A DNA stretch of 64,000 bases from CBDCXE01 sp965223725 [NCBI: Nitrospinota bacterium] (lineage in GTDB: Bacteria > Nitrospinota_A > UBA7883), in contig CBDCXE010000006.1 of assembly GCA_965223725.1 (NCBI GenBank), positions 558,001 through 622,000 on the forward strand, written 5' to 3'. Position 1 is the stretch's first letter, and each line of letters opens with the position of its first letter. The notes beneath the pieces were generated by a model. That model had not been told where the DNA came from. It worked only from the letters and a program-made list of their open reading frames with translations, and did no database searches. The position numbers and the translations under genes are program-made. Below, piece by piece: positions 33,379-42,219 of this stretch.

Positions 33379-34037
33379 CGCCGAAACATTCTGGCGAGCC
33401 GGTGCGGGCCCACACCTGCAAAGTAGCAGATCATTATCAGCCAGTTGCGGATGGTGGCGCTGTATGAGCCGCGGTGTTTCCATCTCCGGGAAGATGTTAT
33501 GGCGACATCATCTATGATTTTAAAACCGCCTTCCCGTTTCATGGCCTCGACCAGCCGTACATCCTCCAGAATGGGGACCGGCTCATAGCCGCCGACTTTT
33601 TCGAAAATTTCACGTTTTATAAAAATGGCCTGGTCGCCATACGGCAGTTTCATGATTCTGCTTCTGGCGTTCGCCATGAATGTGACAAAACGCAGCCATA
33701 GGCTATCGGAATCGATGCGCAGTCTATACGCGCCACCGGCCACATCCTGGTTGCGGAGCGTTTCCCGCACCATCGCCAAAGACTCTATAGTGATCGATGT
33801 ATCGGCATGGAGAAACAGAAATATGGAACCGACCGCCAGCTTTGCCCCGGCGTTCATCTGTTCCGCCCGGCCCTTGTCCGAGCGGGATGTTTTGAGGTTT
33901 GGCGGAACTTTTGTGGCGGAGTCACCCTGCGCCATAGCGAAGATCAGCTCAACATTCGATTCCTCTGCCAGACGAAAAATTGACTTATCGACAGATACTT
34001 CCTTCCATGCCGGCACAATAATAGAGATTGTTTCCAT
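33375..34037 (-). CDS. Family 2 glycosyltransferase (TIGR04283-like)
   Basis: About 220 residues: METISIIVPAWKEVSVDKSI, a DSATKVPPN segment, ARAEQMNAGAKLA-like SDKGRAEQMNAGAKLAVGSI, then FLHADTSI (the D-x-D-like donor site) and PYGDQAIFIKREIFEKVGGY. This arrangement, with QMNAGA and FLHADT, is that of TIGR04283 glycosyltransferases of unknown acceptor. A weak hydrophobic C-terminal segment (WLIMICYFAGVG) may touch the membrane. Start 34037 fits the family; ATG 34049 is possible. Confidence 0.82.
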   Translation of the reverse strand: METISIIVPAWKEVSVDKSIFRLAEESNVELIFAMAQGDSATKVPPNLKTSRSDKGRAEQMNAGAKLAVGSIFLFLHADTSITIESLAMVRETLRNQDVAGGAYRLRIDSDSLWLRFVTFMANARSRIMKLPYGDQAIFIKREIFEKVGGYEPVPILEDVRLVEAMKREGGFKIIDDVAITSSRRWKHRGSYSATIRNWLIMICYFAGVGPHRLARMFRR

Positions 34038-34076
34038 CGCTATAAACATGGGAAAGCGGGTTTAGCGCTATAAACT

Positions 34077-35006
34077 CTACGATTGGTCGTATGCTCTACC
34101 TTCCATTTCGGAAACATACTCTTCCGCCTTGAACGCGGCGATGGCGGCGTCGCCCACAGCAGTGGCCACCTGGCGCAGCGGGGTCACCCGACAATCACCG
34201 GCGGCGTATACACCCGGGATCGATGTCTCCATATTGGCGTTTGTGACGATAAAACCTTGCTCATCCTTTTCGCAATCGACAAATTCTGTGTTCGGCCGGA
34301 TGCCGACGAAAACGAAGATGCCGTCAACCTCGAGCTCCCGCTCCTCGCCGGTTTCTACGCTGGCGACTTTCAGGCCGGTAACGCCAGAGTCGTCACCCAA
34401 TACTTGCTGGGCGTTATGTTTCCATAGGAAGTCGATATTTTCCTTCGTCTTTATCCGTTCATTCAGGACCTGCTCCGCCCGGAAGCGGTCCCGCCTGTGC
34501 ACATGATAAATTTTGCTGGCGATCTTGGATAGATAGATCGACTCTTTCACCGCGGTGTCGCCCCCCCCGATAATCGCCACAGGCTTGTCGCGGTAGAACG
34601 GCCCGTCGCAAGTGGCGCAGTTGGAGACGCCTCTGCCCACAAACTCCTCCTCTCCATCGAACCCCAGCCGTTTTGGTTGCGCGCCGGAGCATATGATGAC
34701 TGACTTTGTTTGAATCGGGTCCTTGTTGGTGCCGATGGTTATCTCGCCATTATTGTTTTCTATAGATTTCACATCAGCGAATAAAAACTGTGTATCTATG
34801 GATTTGGCGTGTTCCTCGAAGTTTTGCATAAGCTCCGGGCCGGAGAGGGATGGGAACCCAGGATAGTTTTCTATGATATCAGATACGGCGATCTGCCCAC
34901 CGACCCCCAGCTTTTCTACAACAACAGTTTTCATCCCGGCGCGGATGGCGTAGATTGCCGCGCAAATACCACCGGGGCCACCACCTATGATTACACAGTC
35001 ATACAT
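34077..35006 (-). CDS. trxB: Thioredoxin reductase
   Basis: 309 residues. FAD site VIIGGGPGGICAAIYAIRAG, GQIAVSDIIENYPGFP, redox-active disulfide at Cys130/Cys133 in SNCATCDGPFYRD, NADPH site VAIIGGGDTAVKESIYLSK with HRRDRFRAEQ, and final YAAGDCRVTPLRQVATAVGD. It reduces thioredoxin with NADPH. The C8 run at 34561 encodes the conserved Gly-Gly-Gly, so it is not taken as a phase-variable tract. Confidence 0.94.
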   Translation of the reverse strand: MYDCVIIGGGPGGICAAIYAIRAGMKTVVVEKLGVGGQIAVSDIIENYPGFPSLSGPELMQNFEEHAKSIDTQFLFADVKSIENNNGEITIGTNKDPIQTKSVIICSGAQPKRLGFDGEEEFVGRGVSNCATCDGPFYRDKPVAIIGGGDTAVKESIYLSKIASKIYHVHRRDRFRAEQVLNERIKTKENIDFLWKHNAQQVLGDDSGVTGLKVASVETGEERELEVDGIFVFVGIRPNTEFVDCEKDEQGFIVTNANMETSIPGVYAAGDCRVTPLRQVATAVGDAAIAAFKAEEYVSEMEGRAYDQS

Positions 35007-35100
35007 TATTTAGAATCCTCATTTTGATAATTAAGCGTTGTTAGCTGTCTTGTTACTACTTAATATCCAGTAGCGGCAAAGTCCAGCTCAAACGCTTATT

Positions 35101-35838
35101 CTAGCTATCTTCATCCGCCAGCGGAAGATTCTTTTTCGTTTTATATTTTTTATAGATTACTGGCACAAGGGCTAACATACCCAGCAAAGCAAAGGAAATA
35201 TACAGCCCGGCCCCGGTTTTGCCTTCCGCCGCCGCTTCCGCCGCCTGCGAGGCCGCATTTGCGTAAACAAAGGCGCCTGGGATGATTCCAATAGCTGTGG
35301 CCAGGGCATAATCACGGAACTTGATATTGGTTAACCCGGAGGCGAAGTTTATCCCGTTAAACGGGAACAGAGGAACCAGCCTGATAAACAAGATATAGAA
35401 AAACCCTTGCTCTTCTATGCCATCATCCAGCTTTTTGAACCAGGAGGCGGAGCCAAACTTTTCTGAAATAAACCCCCGCGCCAGAAACCGGGATACAAAG
35501 AAAGCGCCACAAGCGCCGATGGTCGCGCCAATTACTATTAATAACGTCCCCCAGTAGCTGCCGAATAACACACCGCCAAGGATGGTTAATATCGTGCCTG
35601 GAACACCAAGGATGGTGGCTATGGCGTATATAGATATGAATCCGGCAGGCGCCCACGCGCCCAGTCTTTCCAGAAGCTGCTCTATATATTCTTTGGAAAA
35701 GTAATCGCCCAGACCGAACATTTTGAACGCCAGAATAACCAGCACAGCCAATGCAATGAGGATAATCAGCTTCGTTGTCGCGGATCCGCAGTCACGCCTC
35801 CCGCATTGCATGGATGTAATAACAGTAGTACTATTCAT
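35101..35838 (-). CDS. TVP38/TMEM64 (VTT-domain) membrane protein
   Basis: 245 residues, polytopic. A cytoplasmic start with a CGRRDCG motif, a first membrane segment (about 24-42), then the SNARE-associated/VTT domain: TILGVPGTILTILGGVLFGS, GATIGACGAFFVSRFLARG, and FILFIRLVPLFPFNGINFAS-type motif (FYILFIRLVPLFPFNGINF) with SGLTNIKFRDYALAT and IPGAFVYANA. Bacterial members are DedA-like; some act in lipid-carrier recycling, but this one's function is unknown. Confidence 0.85.
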   Translation of the reverse strand: MNSTTVITSMQCGRRDCGSATTKLIILIALAVLVILAFKMFGLGDYFSKEYIEQLLERLGAWAPAGFISIYAIATILGVPGTILTILGGVLFGSYWGTLLIVIGATIGACGAFFVSRFLARGFISEKFGSASWFKKLDDGIEEQGFFYILFIRLVPLFPFNGINFASGLTNIKFRDYALATAIGIIPGAFVYANAASQAAEAAAEGKTGAGLYISFALLGMLALVPVIYKKYKTKKNLPLADEDS

Positions 35839-35934
35839 ATCAACCGCTTCCTGCCTATCCAGCCTATATTCGTTATATTATAGCTTGAATAATCATATAT
35901 AATATATGCAATTTACTTTTTTCGATTAATAGAT

Positions 35935-35962
35935 TTGAATGTAGCTTTATTATCGCTACAAT
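35935..35962 (+). promoter_or_regulatory. Candidate promoter for the MBL hydrolase gene
   Basis: TTGAAT at 35935-35940 and TACAAT at 35957-35962 with a 16-base spacer, in an AT-rich divergent region. Transcription would start about 15-20 bases before the ATG at 35986. Confidence 0.4.
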
Positions 35963-35985
35963 AAATCCTGTTATAGGATAGGCGT

Positions 35986-36627
35986 ATGTCATTGGAAATT
36001 GAAACTTTGAACGTTGGCCTGCTGGAGGTCAACTGCTATATAGTCGGATGCAACAAACACAATGTTTGCGCAGTATTCGACCCGGGTGATTCTTCCCAGC
36101 GAATCTATGACACGATAACCAGCAAAGGCTGGGAGCTGGAGCGTATCATCAATACCCATGGCCATGCCGACCATACCGGCGCCAATTCAAAGTTAATGGG
36201 GCTGACCGGCGCGCCCCTGGGCATCCACAAAGATGACGCGCCGCTGCTGGCCCATCAGGATATGAAGGAGATGGCAGAGTACCTTGGGCTGACGGTTTCG
36301 CCCCAGGCGGATGATTTATATACAGATGGTGATGTTGTAACAGTTTGCAACTGTCTGGAGTTTAAGCTTTTACACACGCCGGGGCATTCGCCCGGCAGCG
36401 CCAGCTTTCTGTTTGACCAGGCTGTGGTGACAGGCGACACACTGTTTAATACTTCGGTAGGGCGGACCGATCTGCCGGGCGGCAACCATAGTGAGCTGTT
36501 AAATTCCATAAACGAAAAACTATTCACCCTGCCCAACTCTTATGTAGTATATCCGGGTCATGGCGAAACCACCACCATCGAGCATGAAAAGCAAAATAAC
36601 CCTTTTGTCAATAAAAATATTGTTTAA
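35986..36627 (+). CDS. MBL-fold metallo-hydrolase (glyoxalase II-like)
   Basis: 213 residues. Metal-binding motif HGHADH at 58-63 (IINTHGHADHTGANSKLMG), later ligands in LLHTPGHSPGSASFLFDQ, VTGDTLFNTSVGRTDLPGGN and VYPGHGETTTIEHEK. This is the compact YcbL-like hydrolase group; glyoxalase II activity is possible but not shown, since the C-terminal helical domain of true GloB is missing. Confidence 0.88.
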   Translation: MSLEIETLNVGLLEVNCYIVGCNKHNVCAVFDPGDSSQRIYDTITSKGWELERIINTHGHADHTGANSKLMGLTGAPLGIHKDDAPLLAHQDMKEMAEYLGLTVSPQADDLYTDGDVVTVCNCLEFKLLHTPGHSPGSASFLFDQAVVTGDTLFNTSVGRTDLPGGNHSELLNSINEKLFTLPNSYVVYPGHGETTTIEHEKQNNPFVNKNIV

Positions 36628-36641
36628 TAGATAACATTATT

Positions 36642-37457
36642 ATGAGAGCGCACATGACAATTTTAAATAAATCAAAACATGCGGCTATAGCGATAGCATT
36701 GATATCAACCATGTCCCTATCATTAAATTCTTGTTCTGGCGGTGACGAAGATGGCGGATCCGGCGGCGCGTTGGGGATCAACCTGTGGATGGTGGCCATA
36801 CCGGATTATCAAGGTGTGGACGATCCGGCGCTGAACGCGATAGTTGCTGAATGTGTAAGGATCCTGCAGGGCGCTGGTGTGAAAATTGGCGATCTTAAGG
36901 TTGGCGTGCTCAACGACGCCAAGGCGCAACGCCTTACATTTCTAGATATAGAAAGAGACTCCAATCGTGATGGCTGGCCCGACGCGCTGGGCGAGCTGTT
37001 CCAGATGTCGGCCCAGTCTGGCAATAACAATTTGGATGTCTTTTTTGTGCGAAGTATCGGAACATTTGGTGTGTTGGGTATATCGGGTGGAATACCGGGC
37101 CCTGCCGAAAAAGGAACGCAATTTTCAGGTGTGGTTGTCAGCACGTTTGGCGGGCTTTCCAGGATGTCCGCAGCGGACCAGAAGCTTCAAGGCGCCACCA
37201 TGGCTCATGAAGGCAGTCATTACCTCGGATTGTTCCATACCACAGAGAGGACCGGTTTACGATTTGATCCGATTGGTGATACACCGGAATGTCCAAGGGC
37301 GATATTTGACAGTAATAACGACAGAATTGTGTCATCCACAGAATGCCGGGGGCAGGATGGCCCGAACCTGATGTTTTGGTCGTCAGCCACCTATATACAG
37401 GAACTGATAACCGGCGAGCAATTGGGCGTGATCAATAACCACCCATTTGTTCAATAG
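36642..37457 (+). CDS. Metzincin-like lipoprotein, putative zinc protease
   Basis: 271 residues. A lipoprotein signal with the lipobox ending LNSC (Cys about 31 from ATG 36642). The extended zinc site HEGSHYLGLFH matches HExxHxxGxxH of metzincins, placed within ATMAHEGSHYLGLFHTTERT, with C-terminal DGPNLMFWS in a position like the Met-turn. It is closest in feel to pappalysin-type M43 enzymes, but the match rests on the motif only. ATG 36654 is an alternative start; neither has a clear SD. It probably acts at the outer membrane or periplasm. Confidence 0.72.
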   Translation: MRAHMTILNKSKHAAIAIALISTMSLSLNSCSGGDEDGGSGGALGINLWMVAIPDYQGVDDPALNAIVAECVRILQGAGVKIGDLKVGVLNDAKAQRLTFLDIERDSNRDGWPDALGELFQMSAQSGNNNLDVFFVRSIGTFGVLGISGGIPGPAEKGTQFSGVVVSTFGGLSRMSAADQKLQGATMAHEGSHYLGLFHTTERTGLRFDPIGDTPECPRAIFDSNNDRIVSSTECRGQDGPNLMFWSSATYIQELITGEQLGVINNHPFVQ

Positions 37458-37481
37458 ATTGCGATAACCTGCGAAGCGGAA

Positions 37482-37775
37482 TTGCGGATCGGCGGATTGC
37501 CTGAAAACATTGTAGATGATGAGACGGCTCTGTTACATATGGAGAGCGCGGCGGATAAAGCAGGAATAGACGTATGCTATAAAAACCTGTCGGATGATGA
37601 AGTGAACATCGGCTCCGGGCTATGCATTGTGCGCCAGGAGAGGAAGCTGATCATCGACAACCGCCTGGATACAAGGTCGCGCTGGTTGATCCTTGCCCGG
37701 GAGCTTAAAAGTGTGGAGCTTGACAACCTGTTTCTCCCGCCGTTGGTCAGGGAGCTGATCGACACTGTAGATTAG
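37482..37775 (+). CDS. Conserved-looking small protein, unknown function
   Basis: 97 residues from TTG 37482. It is soluble and acidic, with two cysteines (IDVCYKNL, GSGLCIVRQE) and a distinctive second half: KLIIDNRLDTRSRWLILARE, then LKSVELDNLFLPPLVRELID. It lies 4 bases before lpxK and 24 bases after the metzincin gene, so it is probably co-transcribed with lpxK. I recognise no named family and assign no function. Confidence 0.6.
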   Translation: MRIGGLPENIVDDETALLHMESAADKAGIDVCYKNLSDDEVNIGSGLCIVRQERKLIIDNRLDTRSRWLILARELKSVELDNLFLPPLVRELIDTVD

Positions 37776-37779
37776 CCCG

Positions 37780-38877
37780 ATGCCACATGCCGCGTTACAA
37801 AGGAAAGTAACATACATCGTAGAAGGGAAGCGACCCCCCGGCGCCATGTTTGTCCCGCTGAAGCTTGCCCAGGCCCTGTATGGCGCAGGCGCTTATATCA
37901 AAAATTTTCTGTACGACAATCGTATTTACTCTCCGACCAAAAGTAAATGTAAAGTCATCAGTGTCGGCAACCTCACGGTGGGCGGCGCCGGCAAAACACC
38001 GTTCACATGCATGCTTGCAAACAAGCTGTCGGACCGAAGGCTGGCGATCCTCTCCCGCGGTTACGGCGCGAAACACCCAGGGGGCATACATATAGTTTCT
38101 GACGGGTCAGTAATAGCCGACCCACCCCCCGCGTCCGCCGACGAGCCATACATGATGGCGAAAAAACTGCCCGGTGTTGCTGTGGTGTGCGCGCCGGATC
38201 GGGTGGCCGGCGCCCGGGTTATCACGGAAAGGTTTGACCCCGAGCTGATTATCCTTGATGACGGGTTCCAGCATCGGGCCATACACCGCGATATCGATAT
38301 ACTGTTGTTCGACGCCAGGACTCCGCCTGACGCATTAAGGCTTTTGCCGTTGGGTCTATTAAGGGAGCCTCTGAACGGGATGGAACGAGCAGACCTTATT
38401 GTTATTACAGGAGTTAACAGTGTGGACGGTGATGTTCGCGCTGAGGCGATAGAGTGTGTCCGGAAGTATACAAACAGCCAAACAGCTGTGCTGACAGTGG
38501 ATGGCGCCGTTACAGGTTATATCGGGCTATCTGGTGAGAGAGCGCAGGCTCCCAAAGGTGAGGTGTTCGGCTTGTGTGGCATCGCCAACCCGGACCAGTT
38601 CGCCAACACATTAAATAATGAAGGGTTAGAGCTTGCCGGCTCGCTCGATTATCCAGATCATCATCAGTTTACGGGGGATGACGTGAACAGGATAAACGAT
38701 GCAGCAGCCCAATCTGGCGCCAAGGCTATCGTGACCACCGAAAAAGATATGGCGCGGCTGGAGTTGTTCCATGACGCATTCAATATACCGGTTTACGCTG
38801 TTATCTGGGAGATGAGCGTAATTGAAGGCGCGGAAGAGCTTGATAAACTGCTGGAAAAATTTTTTAAAGAATATTAG
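37780..38877 (+). CDS. lpxK: Tetraacyldisaccharide 4'-kinase
   Basis: 365 residues. Phosphorylates the lipid A disaccharide precursor at the inner membrane. Features: N-terminal membrane-associated helix (PLKLAQALYGAGAYIKNFLY), Walker A-type ISVGNLTVGGAGKTPFTCML, AILSRGYGAKHPGG, the ILDDGFQHRAIHRDIDILLF motif typical of LpxK, and C-terminal YPDHHQFTGDDVNRI and VTTEKDMARLELF. Its presence shows the organism makes lipid A. Confidence 0.94.
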   Translation: MPHAALQRKVTYIVEGKRPPGAMFVPLKLAQALYGAGAYIKNFLYDNRIYSPTKSKCKVISVGNLTVGGAGKTPFTCMLANKLSDRRLAILSRGYGAKHPGGIHIVSDGSVIADPPPASADEPYMMAKKLPGVAVVCAPDRVAGARVITERFDPELIILDDGFQHRAIHRDIDILLFDARTPPDALRLLPLGLLREPLNGMERADLIVITGVNSVDGDVRAEAIECVRKYTNSQTAVLTVDGAVTGYIGLSGERAQAPKGEVFGLCGIANPDQFANTLNNEGLELAGSLDYPDHHQFTGDDVNRINDAAAQSGAKAIVTTEKDMARLELFHDAFNIPVYAVIWEMSVIEGAEELDKLLEKFFKEY

Positions 38878-38951
38878 ACGGTGGACAAAGACTTCCTGCT
38901 ATAATTACAGCTACTTGGTTTGTGGTCAGTAAAAAGGAATATTTTATAGAA

Positions 38952-39362
38952 ATGATGGCAGTAAAATTTATCATTGGGCTTTTGCTTATCTTCCTCCTGG
39001 TTACGTTTGCGGTAAAAAACCAGCAGGATGTGATGGTCTCGTACTATATGGGACATGAATTCAATGTGAAGCTTTGGCTGGCAATATTAATCGCGTTCCT
39101 GGCTGGGGCCGTTCTATCTGCCATTGGTGTCGGGTTTTCGTTGGTTCGGGAAAAGGGCAAAAGCTGGCGGCTGAACAGAAAAGTGACAAAACTGGAGGCC
39201 GAAATCGACCAACTCAAACAAAAACCGATGCCGGATGAACCTTCAGTATATCCGCCGACAAGCGATGCGAACGCGCAGCATATTCATATTCAAAAAGCTT
39301 TGCCAGTCGCCAGTAATTCAGTGAAATCGCTTCCTCCAAAAGTCGCAGAAAAAGCTGATTAA
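38952..39362 (+). CDS. LapA-like (DUF1049) small membrane protein
   Basis: 136 residues from ATG 38952. Two membrane segments (about 4-24 and 42-64) flank the short conserved loop FAVKNQQDVMVSYYMGHEF. A coiled coil (RKVTKLEAEIDQLKQK) and a Pro/Ser-rich tail follow. LapA, with LapB, controls FtsH degradation of LpxC in enterics. The location between lpxK and ftsH makes a related lipopolysaccharide-control role attractive, but that is inference. A GTG 38922 would add ten residues. Confidence 0.75.
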   Translation: MMAVKFIIGLLLIFLLVTFAVKNQQDVMVSYYMGHEFNVKLWLAILIAFLAGAVLSAIGVGFSLVREKGKSWRLNRKVTKLEAEIDQLKQKPMPDEPSVYPPTSDANAQHIHIQKALPVASNSVKSLPPKVAEKAD

Positions 39363-39441
39363 CATTCAAGCTAACTTGATTTTCTTCATATACGGCCTTA
39401 ACCTTAATAGTAAGAGTAAATTGATAGGTAATTTTATTTAA

Positions 39442-41397
39442 ATGAATCAAAACCTGAAAAATCTGGCGCTCTGGATCGTCGTCGGTCTGGTAATGATCAC
39501 TTTGTTTAACCTGTTCCAACAACCGACCAGTGTCAGCAAGAGCATATCATTCACAGAGTTTATAGACGCTGTTGATCAACGTAAAATCAAGGAAGTTACA
39601 TTACAAGGCGACAGGGCCTACGGCCAATTTATGGACGGAGGAGAGTTTAATACCACTCTGGTAGAGTACCCTGACCTTGTAAAAGATCTGCGCAATTCTG
39701 GCGTGGCGATAAAAGCAAACCCTGATGAGGCGACCTCCTGGTGGCTGAATGTCTTGATTACCTGGTTCCCTATGCTTCTGCTGATAGGTGTCTGGATATT
39801 CTTCATGCGCCAGATGCAAAACGGTGGATCGCGGGCGCTCTCGTTTGGAAAAAGCAAGGCGAAGATGCAGACCGATGGCCAGGGGCTGGTCACCTTCAAA
39901 GATGTGGCTGGTGTCGAAGAGGCGAAAGAAGACCTGCAAGAGATAATAGAATTTTTAAGGGATCCAGGCAAGTTCCAGAAGCTGGGCGGTAAAATCCCAA
40001 AGGGTGTGTTGCTGATAGGCCCACCGGGCACCGGCAAAACATTGTTGGCAAGGGCCATCGCCGGCGAGGCTGATGTCCCGTTTTTCAGTATTTCCGGCTC
40101 CGATTTTGTGGAGATGTTTGTGGGGGTGGGCGCATCGAGGGTGCGCGACCTGTTTGACCAGGCGAAAAAGCATGCCCCATGCATTATATTCGTGGATGAG
40201 ATCGACGCCGTCGGCCGCCATCGTGGCGCAGGCCTGGGGGGCGGACATGACGAGCGGGAGCAGACACTGAACCAGCTTTTGGTAGAGATGGACGGATTTG
40301 AGGAGAACAGCGGCACGATACTGATCGCCGCCACCAACAGGCCGGACGTGCTCGACCCTGCATTGTTGCGCCCGGGCCGGTTTGACCGGCAGGTGGTGGT
40401 GCCCACACCTGACATCGGTGGACGGGAAGCGATATTGAAAGTGCACACGAAGAACATCCCCGTGGTGGATGATGTCGACCTGAAAGTGTTGGCCCGGGGC
40501 ACACCTGGATTCACCGGGGCCGACCTGGCCAACCTTTGTAACGAAGCGGCGTTGCTGGCCGCCCGGGAAGACGCGCAATATGTGACCATGCGCCACTTCG
40601 AAGAATCGAAGGACAAGGTGATGATGGGCGCGGAGCGGCGTTCCATGATCATAAGCGATAAAGAGAAAAGGACCACCGCTGTCCACGAGGCGGGGCACGC
40701 CCTGGTGGCTGTCATGTTGCCGGGGACCGACCCGATCCACAAGGTGACGATCATACCGCGGGGCAGGGCGCTGGGTATAACGCAACAACTCCCGATCGAT
40801 GAGAAACATACCCACGCCAAAGCGTATCTGGTCAACCAGTTGGCTATCCTGATGGGTGGCAGAGCGGCGGAGAAGCTGGTCCTGGATCAGTTGACCACCG
40901 GCGCCAGCAACGATATCGAAAGGGCGACCGGGCTGGCGCGCAAGATGGTGTGTGAATGGGGCATGAACGAAAAGCTGGGCCCTGTGGCTTTTGGCCAGAA
41001 GGAAGAGCAGATTTTCCTTGGCAGGGAGATTTCGCAGCATCGTGATTTCAGCGAAAACACTGCCATGGAGATTGATGAAGAGGTGCACAAGCTGGTCAGG
41101 GATGGTTATACGACTGCAACAACTATTCTTGAAGATAACAGGGAGATACTGGATAAGCTTACGGAGATCTTGCTGGATGTGGAAGTTATCGACGGTGAAG
41201 AGATCGCAAAGCTTATCGAAAATGTGAAAGATGGTAAAGGGTTTGACCCCAATGGCCATAAGAAAACTGTTGATGAGCCTGACGGTGGCTCCGATAATGT
41301 TTCTGATAAACCTGCTAAACCTGAAAATAAAGTTGAAAGGGAGAGGCCCGATGGGCTGACCGGTATTGGAGGGGAGGAGTCTCCTGCGTTGTTTTAG
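39442..41397 (+). CDS. ftsH: ATP-dependent zinc metalloprotease FtsH
   Basis: 651 residues. Two membrane segments (about 8-25 and 104-122) flank a periplasmic domain. The AAA+ module has Walker A GPPGTGKT (193-200), Walker B IIFVDEID (248-255) and pore/second-region-of-homology residues ([32 protein letters not shown]). The protease has zinc site HEAGH (415-419). The tail is Gly/Asp-rich. It degrades membrane and short-lived cytosolic proteins, including LpxC in enterics. Confidence 0.96.
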   Translation: MNQNLKNLALWIVVGLVMITLFNLFQQPTSVSKSISFTEFIDAVDQRKIKEVTLQGDRAYGQFMDGGEFNTTLVEYPDLVKDLRNSGVAIKANPDEATSWWLNVLITWFPMLLLIGVWIFFMRQMQNGGSRALSFGKSKAKMQTDGQGLVTFKDVAGVEEAKEDLQEIIEFLRDPGKFQKLGGKIPKGVLLIGPPGTGKTLLARAIAGEADVPFFSISGSDFVEMFVGVGASRVRDLFDQAKKHAPCIIFVDEIDAVGRHRGAGLGGGHDEREQTLNQLLVEMDGFEENSGTILIAATNRPDVLDPALLRPGRFDRQVVVPTPDIGGREAILKVHTKNIPVVDDVDLKVLARGTPGFTGADLANLCNEAALLAAREDAQYVTMRHFEESKDKVMMGAERRSMIISDKEKRTTAVHEAGHALVAVMLPGTDPIHKVTIIPRGRALGITQQLPIDEKHTHAKAYLVNQLAILMGGRAAEKLVLDQLTTGASNDIERATGLARKMVCEWGMNEKLGPVAFGQKEEQIFLGREISQHRDFSENTAMEIDEEVHKLVRDGYTTATTILEDNREILDKLTEILLDVEVIDGEEIAKLIENVKDGKGFDPNGHKKTVDEPDGGSDNVSDKPAKPENKVERERPDGLTGIGGEESPALF

Positions 41398-41443
41398 TAA
41401 TTCTAGGGCAGGCGCCGCTGATTCCAGGAATACAGTTTATTAA

Positions 41444-42196
41444 ATGAAGATATTACTTACCAATGATGACGGGATAAATTCCGCTGGCATCCGCGTTTTG
41501 AAAGAAGCGCTGGAAACCATTGGCGATGTTACGGTGGTGGCGCCGGAGGCCGAAATGTCGGCGGTGGGTCATTCCATAACCATATCCGACCCACTGCGGG
41601 TGAAGCGTATAAGTAAAAACGGTAAGGAGTTTGGCATTGCCGTTGGTGGAACACCGGCGGACTGTGTGAAGATAGCTGTCCGGGCTATAATGGATGAGAA
41701 GCCGGACCTGCTGGTATCTGGCATCAACCATGGGCAAAATGTGGCTACCAATGTCATATATTCCGGCACTGTATCAGCCGCGACTGAAGGTATGATACTG
41801 GGTGTGCCATCCATAGCCATATCCAACGCCTCGTTTACCCCCACAGACTTTTCCGCATCTATTGAATATGGCCTGAAAATCATCGATAAAATGAAGCAGA
41901 ATGAATTGCCTGCCGATACTTTGCTCAATGTTAATGTTCCTGATAAACCGGCCGGTGAGGTTGAAGGTATAAAGCTGTGCCACATGGGCGTTAGCAAATT
42001 TAGAGAAGCTTTCGAAAAAAGGGTCGACCCAAGGCAAAACGATTATTACTGGCAAGGCGGCCAAATGGTTGTATCGGATGATGACCATGACGCTGATGTT
42101 ACATGGCTTGCGAAGAACTGGGTCACCGTGACGCCGATCCATTTCGACCTCACAAACCATATGTTCCTCAAAGAGATGGAACAGTGGGATTATTGA
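41444..42196 (+). CDS. surE: 5'/3'-nucleotidase SurE
   Basis: 250 residues: MKILLTNDDGINSAGIRVLK (metal-binding Asp pair), VVAPEAEMSAVGHSITIS, GGTPADCVKIAVRAIMDEKP, LVSGINHGQNVATNVIYSGT and SAATEGMILGVPSIAIS. A survival-protein nucleotidase with broad nucleoside-monophosphate activity. It starts 46 bases after ftsH, and aroA follows 23 bases later. Confidence 0.94.
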   Translation: MKILLTNDDGINSAGIRVLKEALETIGDVTVVAPEAEMSAVGHSITISDPLRVKRISKNGKEFGIAVGGTPADCVKIAVRAIMDEKPDLLVSGINHGQNVATNVIYSGTVSAATEGMILGVPSIAISNASFTPTDFSASIEYGLKIIDKMKQNELPADTLLNVNVPDKPAGEVEGIKLCHMGVSKFREAFEKRVDPRQNDYYWQGGQMVVSDDDHDADVTWLAKNWVTVTPIHFDLTNHMFLKEMEQWDY

Positions 42197-42219
42197 GCCG
42201 CTACAGCCTGCGCGCATAG

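Noticed and set aside
34561-34568. C8 tract in trxB as a phase-variation site
   Set aside because: It encodes the conserved Gly-Gly-Gly of the NADPH site; a switch in an essential-type reductase is unlikely.
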